In this document: positions 10,223 to 18,094 of the stretch, in pieces
Numbering within the stretch: the stretch's first letter is position 1
Layout of the letters: the number at the start of each line of letters is the position of its first letter
Assembly: GCA_910585915.1 (NCBI GenBank)
Contig: CAJUGF010000005.1
Span: forward strand, 4,182 to 58,139
DNA length: 53,958 nucleotides
Origin: an uncultured Bacilli bacterium
Lineage (GTDB): Bacteria > Bacillota_I > Bacilli_A > RF39 > UBA660
Direction of reading: 5' to 3'
The notes under the pieces: generated by a model
Databases searched by the model: none
Told to the model about the DNA's origin: nothing
Seen by the model: the letters and a program-made list of their open reading frames with translations, nothing else
Program-made: the position numbers and the translations under genes

Positions 10223-10435
10223 TTGAATATTGAAATTGTAAAAGATAAAATGCGTCCTCATTTAAATAAAAAAGTTGAGGTTTCTGTTTATGGGTTAAGA
10301 AATAAAACAGAGTATTTTATTGGTACATTGTATAAGATGTATCCTTATATTTTTACTGTTTTAGTTGAAAATTCTGAAAAGAGTTTTAATTATGCAGATA
10401 TTATTACTGGAGAAGTAGTAGTAAAGTATCTGTAA
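10223..10435 (+). CDS. veg: Veg family protein
   Basis: Start chosen at TTG 10223 behind AAAGGGG (10209-10215). Earlier starts in this frame would run into yabG and lengthen the protein beyond the family's usual 70-86 residues. The 70-aa product ends in SFNYADIITGEVVVKYL, which matches the SYSYADILTETVEL end of B. subtilis Veg. Veg is a small cytoplasmic protein linked to biofilm regulation and to spore outgrowth. The order yabG-veg is that of Bacillus, which supports both calls. It sits just downstream of the interrupted gene, so its promoter may now lie in or near the yabG remnant. Confidence 0.85.
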   Translation: MNIEIVKDKMRPHLNKKVEVSVYGLRNKTEYFIGTLYKMYPYIFTVLVENSEKSFNYADIITGEVVVKYL

Positions 10436-10442
10436 AAACATA

Positions 10443-10471
10443 TTGATTTCGACCGATTTCTGCTATATGAT
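10443..10471 (+). promoter_or_regulatory. SigA-type promoter of spoVG
   Basis: TTGATT (10443-10448), 17-base spacer, TATGAT (10466-10471). An SD (AGAAGGAGTG) and the spoVG ATG follow about 40 bases on. Confidence 0.6.
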
Positions 10472-10509
10472 AGAATTAAGTTTATAAGAACTTTAGAAGG
10501 AGTGTAACT

Positions 10510-10776
10510 ATGAAGATTACATCAGTTAGCGTTCGCAAAATTGAAAAAGAAGGCTCTAGAATGAAAGGAATCGCATCTGTATTAATTGATGATTCTTTTG
10601 CTATTCATGATATTCGCATCATCGAAGGAGATAATGGGTTATTTATCGCAATGCCTAGCAGAAAGACTGCTACTGGTGATTATAGAGATATAGCTCATCC
10701 AATTAATCCTGATGTACGTAAAATGTTTGAAGAAGCTATTTTCGACGAATTTAATAAAAGTGAAGATGCTGAGTAG
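10510..10776 (+). CDS. spoVG: Septation regulator SpoVG
   Basis: The 88-aa product matches SpoVG over its whole length: MKITSVSVRKIE, LIDDSFAIHDIRIIEG, GLFIAMPSRK, DIAHPINPDVRK. SpoVG is a small nucleic-acid-binding regulator that affects asymmetric septation in Bacillus and virulence or capsule genes in other Firmicutes. It has its own promoter and terminator here, so it is a single-gene transcript inside the sporulation cluster. Confidence 0.95.
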   Translation: MKITSVSVRKIEKEGSRMKGIASVLIDDSFAIHDIRIIEGDNGLFIAMPSRKTATGDYRDIAHPINPDVRKMFEEAIFDEFNKSEDAE

Positions 10777-10800
10777 AATTCATTAAGTTGAATTCTTTTT
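10775..10800 (+). terminator. Terminator of spoVG
   Basis: Stem AGAATTCA / TGAATTCT (10775-10782, 10789-10796) followed by T's. It overlaps the stop codon. Confidence 0.75.
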
Positions 10801-10801
10801 T

Positions 10802-10829
10802 TCATATATATTTAATTCTTGCATATATT
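10802..10829 (+). promoter_or_regulatory. Possible SigE-like promoter of yabP
   Basis: TCATATAT (10802-10809) and CATATATT (10822-10829), 12 bases apart, resemble the ATATT ... CATAcaaT pattern of mother-cell SigE, which drives yabP in Bacillus. Spacing is a little short and the region is AT-rich, so this is tentative. Confidence 0.35.
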
Positions 10830-10848
10830 TTTGTAGGAGGAAATTGTT

Positions 10849-11139
10849 ATGGATAAAACTATAGAAGAGATTGTTACAAGTAATCACGAAGTTAAGATTA
10901 TGGATCGTCGTCAAATTTATTTAACAGGTGTTAAAAAGATAAGTAGTTTTGATCATGAAGAGTTTTTATTAGAGACAACAATGGGAGTATTACTTTTAAA
11001 AGGGGAAGGCTTAGAGATATTACGCTTAGATACTCATGATGGAAATGTAAGAATTAAAGGGAAAATCAATAGTTTTACTTATTTGGAGAGTAAAGAGAAG
11101 ATGAAGGATGAATCAATCTTTGCAAAGTTATTTAAGTAA
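10849..11139 (+). CDS. yabP: Sporulation protein YabP
   Basis: The 96-aa protein has the YabP/YqfC features: DRRQIYLTGVKKISSFDHEEFLLETTMG, GLEILRLDTHDGNVRIKGKINSFTYLE. YabP is a mother-cell protein needed for spore cortex formation and related to the SpoIVA-associated YqfC. The start has AGGAGG nine bases upstream. It overlaps yabQ by one base (TAATG), so they are coupled, as in Bacillus. Confidence 0.93.
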   Translation: MDKTIEEIVTSNHEVKIMDRRQIYLTGVKKISSFDHEEFLLETTMGVLLLKGEGLEILRLDTHDGNVRIKGKINSFTYLESKEKMKDESIFAKLFK

Positions 11140-11453
11140 TGGATAATGGAATACAATTATTATCCTTTGCTATTTCCTTTTTGTTTGGTATTGGTTTTTC
11201 CTTTGTAAGCCGTTATCATTATGATTTAGTGTATAAGCTTTCAATAATTCCAAAGTATGTTTTAACTTTTTTATTTATTTTAGATATTTCTTTGTTTTAT
11301 ATTTTACTTTTATATTATATTAATCATGGAGTAGTTCATATTTATTTTGTATGTGTAACTTTAATTGGATATGTTCTTGAAAGAAAGATTGTAGCTTTTG
11401 TCAAAAAGAATGTCAAATCCTGTCCATTCGTTGCGAATCTTTTTCATAAGTGA
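11139..11453 (+). CDS. yabQ: Spore cortex biosynthesis membrane protein YabQ
   Basis: This 104-aa protein has three hydrophobic segments (about 4-22, 38-60, 65-88) and the YabQ pattern GIGFSFVSRYHYDLVYK. It is shorter than B. subtilis YabQ (about 210 aa), the N-terminal YabQ domain being all that is present. YabQ sits in the outer forespore membrane and is required for cortex assembly. Its position between yabP and divIC is the conserved one. Confidence 0.85.
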   Translation: MDNGIQLLSFAISFLFGIGFSFVSRYHYDLVYKLSIIPKYVLTFLFILDISLFYILLLYYINHGVVHIYFVCVTLIGYVLERKIVAFVKKNVKSCPFVANLFHK

Positions 11454-11479
11454 TATAATATTAGACAATAGGTGATAGA

Positions 11480-11782
11480 ATGAAAAAGAGGGTGTCTACA
11501 AAAGCTAAGAGACGTTTTTGTGCCTTGTCGTGTTTACTAGTATTTGTAATTAGTTTGTTTGTAGGTACTATTTTTCAAGATTGGGTTCAAATTGTTAAAA
11601 ATAAGCAGCAACTTTTATCTTTAACTTCTCAATATGAAGATTTGTTAAGTAAAGAGGAATCTTTAAAATCGGAAGTTACAAAGTTACATGATACAGATTA
11701 TGTTGCTCGTTATGCTAGAGAAAAATATATGTATTCTCTTCCAAATGAAATTATTATTAAGATACCAAATAGTTCTAATTAG
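11480..11782 (+). CDS. divIC: Cell division protein DivIC / FtsB-like septum initiator
   Basis: The 100-aa product has a short basic N-terminus, one membrane segment (residues about 13-33), a coiled coil (about 36-70) and the DivIC-type end TDYVARYAREKYMYSLPNE. DivIC forms a complex with FtsL and DivIB at the division septum. Position after yabQ is as in Bacillus. GGTGATAG precedes the ATG. Confidence 0.88.
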   Translation: MKKRVSTKAKRRFCALSCLLVFVISLFVGTIFQDWVQIVKNKQQLLSLTSQYEDLLSKEESLKSEVTKLHDTDYVARYAREKYMYSLPNEIIIKIPNSSN

Positions 11783-11840
11783 AAAGTTCTTCTTTCTTTT
11801 TTTTTTTTTTTCTATTAGAATATATGCTGAAGTGATTTGT

Positions 11841-12563
11841 ATGAAAAAAGTAGTATTTCAAGAAGTAGGTTTTGTTGCAAAAAATCAAGTGATTTTTGAT
11901 CATTTCTCTTTTTCTTTATATGAAGGAACGAATGTTTGTTTGGTTGGCAATGTGGGAGTAGGGAAGACAACTCTAATAAAAATGATTGGAGAAAATTTTG
12001 GTTATCAGGGAGATATTTTAAAAGAAGGTGTATGTCGAACTATTTTAACAAATACTATTTCAAGTCATGTATCTATTTTTGAATATTTGCATTATTCTTC
12101 TTTATCTAAAGTGGAACATCAATTGATTTTAAATTATTTGAATTTAAAAAATTTGTCTTATGTAGTTGATGAACTTAGTGTTCCTTTTCAACTTAAAGTT
12201 ATGGTACTTGAAAAAATTTTGAGCAAACCAAAATTTCTTTTTATTGATGATGTTTTGGATGTATTTTCTCGAGAAGAAAAAAGAGAGTTATTTGATCTTT
12301 TAAAAACACAAGAAATTACTGTATTTTATGTTACTAGTAATATTGAGGATACACTCTTTTTTCCTTATTTAGTGGTAATGGGAAATCATGGTATTTTGAT
12401 GGAGGGATCAACTTTATCTATTTTACAAGAGGAGAAGATATTGAAACGCTTGGGCTTTTCATTACCTTTTTTTGTTGATTTATCTTTGGGATTAAAGAGT
12501 TATGGTCTTATTGATCAGATTTATGTGAATGAGAAGGAGCTGATGTCTGCATTATGGAAATAA
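11841..12563 (+). CDS. ECF-type ABC transporter ATPase, partly degenerate (EcfA1-like)
   Basis: Start at ATG 11841 behind GAAGTGATTTGT; an earlier in-frame ATG would add a hydrophobic stretch overlapping divIC. The 240-aa product keeps a Walker A motif (GNVGVGKTT, about residues 37-45). The signature LSGGQ has become LSVPFQ and the Walker B end FLLLDEP has become FLFIDDV, losing the catalytic Glu. In most Firmicutes this locus encodes EcfA1-EcfA2-EcfT, the energizing module for vitamin uptake, directly before truA. Here EcfT is absent. It may bind but not efficiently hydrolyse ATP, or may be a decaying relic. Confidence 0.7.
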   Translation: MKKVVFQEVGFVAKNQVIFDHFSFSLYEGTNVCLVGNVGVGKTTLIKMIGENFGYQGDILKEGVCRTILTNTISSHVSIFEYLHYSSLSKVEHQLILNYLNLKNLSYVVDELSVPFQLKVMVLEKILSKPKFLFIDDVLDVFSREEKRELFDLLKTQEITVFYVTSNIEDTLFFPYLVVMGNHGILMEGSTLSILQEEKILKRLGFSLPFFVDLSLGLKSYGLIDQIYVNEKELMSALWK

Positions 12564-13210
12564 AGTTAAAGGATTTTATAAAACCCCAAGAAATTGTAGC
12601 GTTGGTAAATTTTTCTGGGTCTTTTCATAAATTTAAGAATAATTCTAAAATTGCTTATATTACAGATTCATTGTATTTTCAAAATATGTTAGTAGAAAAC
12701 TATTTTAAAAAGTTGATTTCTAATTTTTCTATATCAAAATTTCAAGATGCTTGTAAGATGGTTTTGTTAGATATTCGGATTTTGAAAGCAAATTTAAAGA
12801 ATTTGTCAAGAACAGAAGCAAAGCGTTTAAGATTTGTGGAGGCTTTACTTTTGAATTCTGAAACTTTAGTATTTGCTTCTTTTGAGAAAGGTTTTTATGG
12901 CAAAGATCAAGCTTATTATCAAAAACTTTTATTGAAATTAACGAAGTATGGAAAAAATATTCTTTATGTAACAAATGATATTGCTTTTTTATTTGGAATG
13001 GTTAAAAAATTTGTTTTATTTACTGATAATTCTTATGAATGGATTACAAGTTATTATCATCCTAAGATTTATCAGTCTTTAGAAATGCCAAAGTTAGTAT
13101 CTTATGTGAAGTATTTGCAATCGCAAAATATTCCTATTGAGAATTATATTGAAATGAAGGAAATTTTAAAAGCTCTTTATCGTCTTGTAGAATCGAGGAA
13201 ATCTTTATGA
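12554..13210 (+). CDS. Highly degenerate ABC-ATPase-like protein (EcfA2 remnant)
   Basis: The 218-aa product has the layout of the second ECF ATPase but no usable Walker A (NFSGSFHKFKNN in its place). A recognisable signature-like LSRTEAKRLRFVEALLLNSETLVF survives, with no Walker B acid pair, followed by an H-loop-like segment ILYVTNDIAFLF that has no His. It overlaps the preceding ATPase gene by 10 bases and truA by 4, so it remains in the operon. Keeping an open frame of full domain length while losing every nucleotide-binding residue suggests a structural role or slow decay. Identity rests on position and weak motif similarity. Confidence 0.55.
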   Translation: MEIKLKDFIKPQEIVALVNFSGSFHKFKNNSKIAYITDSLYFQNMLVENYFKKLISNFSISKFQDACKMVLLDIRILKANLKNLSRTEAKRLRFVEALLLNSETLVFASFEKGFYGKDQAYYQKLLLKLTKYGKNILYVTNDIAFLFGMVKKFVLFTDNSYEWITSYYHPKIYQSLEMPKLVSYVKYLQSQNIPIENYIEMKEILKALYRLVESRKSL

Positions 13211-13956
13211 GGTATTTTATTCGTTTTGGTTATGATGGAAGTAAATTTTATGGGTTTCAACGGTTAAATCATCAATTAAGTGTTCAAAATGTTTTAGAGG
13301 AAGCATTATCTAAAATTGATCAACGAGCTGTTTTTATTAAGGGCGCTGGAAGAACAGATCGTGGGGTTCATGCTATAGGACAATGTGCTCATTTTGATTT
13401 AAAACATGTATTACCAACAGATGGTCTATTAAAAGTTTTAAACAAGATGGTAGGGCCTTATATTCGTGTTTGGGAATGTAAAATAGTAAGTGATGAATTT
13501 CATGCAAGGTTTTCAGTAGTACAAAAGACTTATCGTTATCGAATTTATTTTGGAGATTATGATCCTCTTTTGTATGATTATGCTTGTGAATGTTCTTTTC
13601 CTTTTGATATTGAATTGATGGAAAACTGTAGTAAATTGTTTTTAGGAATTCATGATTTTCAGAATTTTGTTAGTGGAGAGAGAGCACACTATCAAGCAAT
13701 AATTTATTCGATTGATTTTATAAAACAAAATAATTTTTTGGATATTGTATTTGTTGGAAAAAGTTTTTATCGCTATATGGTTCGTAATTTGGTAGGAGCT
13801 TTATTAGATGTTGGTAGAGGAAAGCGACAAAAAGAAGAAATTATTGCTGCTCTTACGGAATTTCCGTGTGAGAAACGTTTTTCTACAGCATGTAGTAATG
13901 GATTATATTTAGAATGTATTGATTATGATAAAGAGCTTTTTTCAATAGATGAATAA
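13207..13956 (+). CDS. truA: tRNA pseudouridine synthase A
   Basis: The 249-aa enzyme carries GAGRTDRGVHA with catalytic Asp51, the N-terminal FGYDGSKFYGFQ and the C-terminal FYRYMVRNLVGALLDVGRGK. TruA forms pseudouridine at positions 38-40 of tRNA anticodon stems. It lies between the ECF genes and rplM-rpsI, the usual Firmicutes order. Its ATG overlaps the end of the upstream gene by 4 bases. Confidence 0.96.
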   Translation: MRYFIRFGYDGSKFYGFQRLNHQLSVQNVLEEALSKIDQRAVFIKGAGRTDRGVHAIGQCAHFDLKHVLPTDGLLKVLNKMVGPYIRVWECKIVSDEFHARFSVVQKTYRYRIYFGDYDPLLYDYACECSFPFDIELMENCSKLFLGIHDFQNFVSGERAHYQAIIYSIDFIKQNNFLDIVFVGKSFYRYMVRNLVGALLDVGRGKRQKEEIIAALTEFPCEKRFSTACSNGLYLECIDYDKELFSIDE

Positions 13957-14078
13957 GATTTTCTTAGATTTTGATCTTAATGAATTTTAGAAAAAATTAA
14001 GGATTAGAATCTAATAGTTAAAATAATTCAAGAATATTAGAATGATTTTTAAAGAAGATAAATGCTAGAGGTGGTTAT

Positions 14079-14180
14079 ATGAAGTTAAATTTTCTTGATA
14101 GCATCGTTCTATCTTTTTCTTATTTTGAATGGATTTTTTTAATTTTTATGCATAATTTTTTAGATAATGAACTAATGTGA
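14079..14180 (+). CDS. Possible small hydrophobic protein (33 aa) between truA and rplM
   Basis: ATG preceded by AGAGGTGG encodes 33 residues, MKLNFLDSIVLSFSYFEWIF and so on, largely hydrophobic and able to span a membrane once. No family is recognised. It sits in an otherwise gene-free 442-bp gap, so it may be chance; the SD is the main support. The rest of the gap (13957-14078) shows nothing clear. Confidence 0.3.
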   Translation: MKLNFLDSIVLSFSYFEWIFLIFMHNFLDNELM

Positions 14181-14288
14181 AGATCTTTGTTTGTATTAAG
14201 ATAAGATAAAAAAAGAAGCTAAAATCTTGAATATTTGCAGTAAATTAAAAATATTGAATACTTTTTCGATAAATTTCCTTATTTTTGT

Positions 14289-14317
14289 TTGACAATTCTA
14301 TAGTTGTCGCATATAAT
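14289..14317 (+). promoter_or_regulatory. SigA promoter of rplM-rpsI
   Basis: Consensus TTGACA (14289-14294), 17-base spacer, TATAAT (14312-14317). An inverted repeat GACAA / TTGTC (14291-14295, 14304-14308) overlaps the -35 and could be an operator or chance. Confidence 0.85.
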
Positions 14318-14398
14318 TTTAATCGGTACATTTTATTTGTTTGGTACTATTTAGCCCTGGGAAAGCAAAGATAGTGAAAACAATGAAAGGAAATATTT
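14318..14398 (+). promoter_or_regulatory. 5' leader of rplM, possible L13 autoregulatory leader
   Basis: About 75 untranslated bases lie between the promoter and the rplM ATG, with a short GGTACA / TTGGTACT pairing and a conserved-looking TAGCCCTGGGAAAGCA segment. Firmicutes often carry an L13-binding leader here. The structure was judged by eye only. Confidence 0.4.
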
Positions 14399-14830
14399 AT
14401 GAGTACATTTTTACAAAAAAAAGAAAATATTGAACGTACATGGTATGTAGTTGATGCTACAGGTCTTCCGCTTGGACGTGTAGCTACAAAAGTTGCAACT
14501 GTTTTAAGAGGAAAACATAAACCTACTTATACACCTTATGTAGATTGTGGAGATTATGTAATTGTGGTTAATGCTGATAAAGTTGTTTTAACTGGAAATA
14601 AGTTAAATGATAAGATGTATTATAATCACAGTGGATATCCAGGAGGACTTCGTGAGAGAAATGCGAAGACTATGATTAACGAGTATCCAGAAGAAATGAT
14701 GGAAAGAGCTATTAAGGGAATGTTACCTCATAATAGACTTGGAAGAGCTATGGGTAAAAAGTTATTTGTTTATCGTGATGCTGATCATAAACATGCAGCT
14801 CAAAAACCTGTAGAGCTTAAAATAGATTAG
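14399..14830 (+). CDS. rplM: 50S ribosomal protein L13
   Basis: The 143-aa product has RTWYVVDATGLPLGRVAT, LRGKHKPTYTPYVDCGDYVIVVNA, the YYNHSGYPGGL loop and the MLPHNRLGRAM end typical of L13. L13 is an early assembly protein of the large subunit. SD GAAAGG lies eight bases before the ATG. rpsI follows after 12 bases. Confidence 0.98.
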   Translation: MSTFLQKKENIERTWYVVDATGLPLGRVATKVATVLRGKHKPTYTPYVDCGDYVIVVNADKVVLTGNKLNDKMYYNHSGYPGGLRERNAKTMINEYPEEMMERAIKGMLPHNRLGRAMGKKLFVYRDADHKHAAQKPVELKID

Positions 14831-14842
14831 GAGGACTACAAA

Positions 14843-15259
14843 ATGGCAAAACAAAGTTGGAAAGCTACTGGACGTAGAAAACAATCTAGTGCACAAGTTA
14901 CTTTAACAAGTGGAACTGGTAATATTACTGTAAATGGTGTGGATGTCAATGATTATATGCCTTATCAAACTTTGGTAATGGATTTAAAACAACCTTTGGT
15001 TCTAACAAATAATGAAAATCGTTTTGATATTACTGTTACTGTTAAGGGTGGTGGATTCTCTGGACAAACTGGAGCGATTCGTTTAGGTATTGCAAGAGCT
15101 CTTATGAATTTTGATGCTAATACAGATCAATCTAGAGATGATTCTTATCGTAAGATTTTAAAAGCAAATGGCATGATTACAAGAGATCCTCGTGTAAAAG
15201 AACGTAAGAAATATGGTCTTAAAAAAGCACGTCGTGCTCCACAGTTTAGTAAACGTTAA
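14843..15259 (+). CDS. rpsI: 30S ribosomal protein S9
   Basis: The 138-aa product ends in the S9 hallmark tail KKARRAPQFSKR, which reaches the P-site tRNA. GRRKQSSAQVTL and GGGFSGQTGAIRLGIARAL are also present. It is co-transcribed with rplM, with a clear AGGAGG and a terminator right after. Confidence 0.98.
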   Translation: MAKQSWKATGRRKQSSAQVTLTSGTGNITVNGVDVNDYMPYQTLVMDLKQPLVLTNNENRFDITVTVKGGGFSGQTGAIRLGIARALMNFDANTDQSRDDSYRKILKANGMITRDPRVKERKKYGLKKARRAPQFSKR

Positions 15260-15282
15260 GATATACTGTTTCAATATTTACA

Positions 15283-15310
15283 AAAACTCGTATTTGCGAG
15301 TTTTTTTTTG
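15283..15310 (+). terminator. Terminator of rplM-rpsI
   Basis: Stem AAAACTCG / CGAGTTTT (15283-15290, 15297-15304) with a T run. Nothing distinct was seen in the following 190 bases up to the next gene. Confidence 0.85.
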
Positions 15311-15509
15311 AAATGAAAAAAACTTGATGTATAAATCGTAAGCTTAATTAATAAGTAAATTGCTTTGCTTGTTAGCCTTTAATATATGAAATTCTGTTTT
15401 TTTTATAAAAAGTAATAGTCATTGCTTGATATATTGTAAATAAAAAGTATGAAATTTTTCTTCTTTCATTTAAAACTTTTGTGTGTTACGATAAAAGTAG
15501 GTGAAGTGT

Positions 15510-16025
15510 ATGAAATTTTATAAGACTTTGTTTTTTGAAATACCTTCTAACGATTTTATTATGCCTGTTTATTCAGAAGATGATGTAAATACATTAAAGA
15601 GTTTTTTAGATGATAATGAAGTACAATTTTCTGTAGGATATAAGAGTATGGAGAATGAAAAAGGATTTTATTATATTGGTCAAGTAAAGGAATTTACAGA
15701 AAGATTTCGCTTGGGAGATTTTCCTTTGGTTTATCGAAAAAGAGTTATGGATGTTTTAAACGGACTAAAAGATGATCCAAAAATTTTAGTTTTTGAACCT
15801 TCTGAAACAATTATTCAAAAATTAGTTTATTTTAAGATGACTCCATTTGGACCTAAGTCTTTTATTGAAAATTATAGTAAAGAAAATATGGAAAAATTAA
15901 AAAAATTGGGAATAGAAGACTATTATGTAAAAGATGTTCCTGCTCTTGTGGTTTCAACTTTTAGTTCTAAAGAGAGTTATGCAGATCAGGAAATCTTTTT
16001 TCAAATTAAAAATCCTAATTATTAA
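15510..16025 (+). CDS. Hypothetical protein, 171 aa
   Basis: Start at ATG 15510 because AGGTGA (15499-15504) precedes it; the GTG at 15501 would overlap that site. The product is a soluble alpha/beta-looking protein starting MKFYKTLFFEIPSNDF, with no signal peptide or membrane segment, and no family is recognised. The next gene (DUF1653-like) starts 20 bases on, so they probably share a transcript. Confidence 0.7.
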   Translation: MKFYKTLFFEIPSNDFIMPVYSEDDVNTLKSFLDDNEVQFSVGYKSMENEKGFYYIGQVKEFTERFRLGDFPLVYRKRVMDVLNGLKDDPKILVFEPSETIIQKLVYFKMTPFGPKSFIENYSKENMEKLKKLGIEDYYVKDVPALVVSTFSSKESYADQEIFFQIKNPNY

Positions 16026-16045
16026 ATAGAATGGAGCTTTTTTGT

Positions 16046-16282
16046 ATGGAAGTAATGGTTAAGAGAATTTATAGGCATTATAGTGGAGATTTTTATCTGG
16101 TAGAAGATATTGGTTTTTCTAGCGAAACGTTGGAAAAATTAGTAATTTATAGGGCATTATATGAGGATAGTAAGATTTGGGTTCGTCCTTATGATATGTT
16201 TGTAGAAGAAGTTAATAAAAATGGACAAAAGTATCGTTTTGAGCTACAAGATATAGAAAGTAAAAACATGAATCATAAGTAG
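16046..16282 (+). CDS. DUF1653 family protein
   Basis: The 78-aa protein has the DUF1653 pattern YRHYSGDFYLV, SSETLEKLVIYRALYEDSKIWVRPYDMFVEEV. Start at 16046 because GGAG (16033-16036) fits it; the ATG at 16031 overlaps that site. The family's function is not established; it is a small cytoplasmic beta-rich domain common in gut Firmicutes. Confidence 0.8.
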   Translation: MEVMVKRIYRHYSGDFYLVEDIGFSSETLEKLVIYRALYEDSKIWVRPYDMFVEEVNKNGQKYRFELQDIESKNMNHK

Positions 16283-16345
16283 TAATTGTGAAAAAACGGA
16301 TAGCAAATAAATTAATAGTTTTTCATTTTTGGCATATGATGTAAT

Positions 16346-17005
16346 ATGAAAAAGTATGATTTTTTGTTTTTAATTCTTTTTTTTCTTTTGGTTGTTTTGC
16401 TATCATTTCCAACAGCATTTGCTAATCGTCCTTTAGGTGGGAGAATAATTTATCTTGATCCAGGGCATGGTGGGGTAGATCCTGGAAGTGTTGTTGGTGA
16501 TATTTTAGAAAAAGATATTAATTTGCAAATTTCCATTTATTTAAAAGAAGAATTAGAAAAATATGGAGCAAAAGTATATTTAACGCGAGAAGGTGATTAT
16601 GATTTAGGTAAGCCAAATGCTACTTATCGTAAGAAGAGTGATTTTGATGGACGTATTAAACGCATTAATGAAAGTAGGGCTGATTTATATTTATCTATTC
16701 ATTTAAATGTATTGGCTGATTCCAGATATTCAGGGGCACAAGTTTTTTATGATTCTTCAAGTGAGCAAAGTGAACAACTATCTTTACATGTTCAGAAAGT
16801 ATTAAATAAGTTATTGATTGGGGATAGAGATGTGAAAAAAATTCCTTCTAGTACTTATATGTATTCTAAACTTTCTATTACAGGGGTATTGATTGAATGT
16901 GGTTTTTTATCGAATCCGAAAGAAAGAAAGCTGTTGATAACTTCTGATTATCAAAAAAAAATAGCATCTGCTATTGCAATATCTATTCGAGATTATTCTT
17001 TTTGA
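16346..17005 (+). CDS. cwlD: N-acetylmuramoyl-L-alanine amidase CwlD
   Basis: The 219-aa protein has an N-terminal membrane/signal segment (residues about 5-26) and an Amidase_3 domain: YLDPGHGGVDPGS (zinc His), E at ILEKDINLQ, SIHLN (second zinc His) and GVLIECGFLSNPKE (catalytic Glu). Length and the single N-terminal segment fit CwlD, which with PdaA makes the muramic-delta-lactam of spore cortex. It is the only gene of its strand before the convergent phospholipase-like gene, and their 3' ends overlap by 23 bases. No SD precedes the ATG, whereas CATATGAT lies seven bases upstream; a leaderless SigE transcript is possible. Confidence 0.88.
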   Translation: MKKYDFLFLILFFLLVVLLSFPTAFANRPLGGRIIYLDPGHGGVDPGSVVGDILEKDINLQISIYLKEELEKYGAKVYLTREGDYDLGKPNATYRKKSDFDGRIKRINESRADLYLSIHLNVLADSRYSGAQVFYDSSSEQSEQLSLHVQKVLNKLLIGDRDVKKIPSSTYMYSKLSITGVLIECGFLSNPKERKLLITSDYQKKIASAIAISIRDYSF

Positions 17006-17990
17006 GCTTAATTTGGTTATCAAAATATTTCATTTCATAATTTTCTTGCCAGTTTTGTCCTGTAACATATGATTTGTCTCCTAAAACATTTAAAAGCTGT
17101 TTTATATCTTCTTGATTGTGAATCACTTTGTGGGCGAGTTCAAATAAATTTATCACTTCTTGTAGGGCTTTTTGATATAAGTCATCAAATGATTCTATTC
17201 TTTTTATGTTGTTATCTGTTGGATAGCACCATTGATTATGAGAACGATTTAAAAAAGATAGTTTGGGGTTCTTTATGTAGAAACTCAGATATTGGTATTT
17301 TCTTGGATTTTTTTTGAAAATGGAATCAAAGAAAGTATAAGCTAATTTTTTCATTCCATAGTGGTCAGTAACGAAATACTTTATGATGGTATGACCTTGA
17401 TTGACACTCTTTTCATAAATCTTTCCTATATTGTTCATATGAAATGTTTCTTTATATGTTTGATCAAGAATATTCTTTAGTTCTTGACTAAATTTTTGTT
17501 TTGGTAAAAGGATATTTGCTAAGCTTTCTTTATAAAGATTTTGATTAGTTTTTTCTTTGTAGTAAATGGCATCAATACTTACTTCCATTTCTTCATGTTT
17601 TCCACGATATGTCAGATCAGGGTTCTTTTCTTCTAGCCATCCAGAATTGTAGATTACAAATGGATGACAATTAGAATCAAGTACATAATGTGTTAGTGAT
17701 CCATATAAATATGCTAAGGCGTCAGGATTGTTTTCTTGGTGTTGGTTTTTGATCGTCAAAATTATATTTTTGAAGTATTCATTAGTTTTTATTCGTTGAG
17801 CTTTAATACCAAATGACTGAATCTCTTTGCCACTTTTAAGGCTTAAAAAATTGTAATAAAAAAAGTTATCAAAGCTTTGGGCAAAAATATTGTATAATTT
17901 ATGAGATGAAAGGATTTCTTTTTGAATTTTTTGTTTTGAATGATATAACGCATCTTCTGAAAATAAATAATGGGTAACGATTGATGGCAT
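16983..17990 (-). CDS. Zinc-dependent phospholipase C-like protein
   Basis: The 335-aa protein has the zinc-dependent PLC/S1-P1-type layout: initial MPSIVTHYLFSEDAL with a His ligand, YGSLTHYVLDSNCHPFVIY in mid-protein and HEEMEVSIDAIY. There is no signal peptide, so it probably acts inside the cell, or not as a secreted toxin-like PLC. Related cytosolic proteins are common in Clostridia and have no proven substrate. It converges with cwlD and diverges from the Abi_2 gene. Confidence 0.75.
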   Translation of the reverse strand: MPSIVTHYLFSEDALYHSKQKIQKEILSSHKLYNIFAQSFDNFFYYNFLSLKSGKEIQSFGIKAQRIKTNEYFKNIILTIKNQHQENNPDALAYLYGSLTHYVLDSNCHPFVIYNSGWLEEKNPDLTYRGKHEEMEVSIDAIYYKEKTNQNLYKESLANILLPKQKFSQELKNILDQTYKETFHMNNIGKIYEKSVNQGHTIIKYFVTDHYGMKKLAYTFFDSIFKKNPRKYQYLSFYIKNPKLSFLNRSHNQWCYPTDNNIKRIESFDDLYQKALQEVINLFELAHKVIHNQEDIKQLLNVLGDKSYVTGQNWQENYEMKYFDNQIKLKKNNLE

Positions 17991-18094
17991 TTGTTCACCT
18001 ACCTTTCACATAATTATAACATAAGGTTCACGGAAAAAATATAGAATGATAATGAGCTTTGTGGTATAATTTTTGTAGTATGGGAGACTAGTGC

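Noticed and set aside
15311..15500. Possible RNA gene between rpsI and the next gene
   Set aside because: Only AT-rich sequence with no stable hairpin or conserved motif was found.
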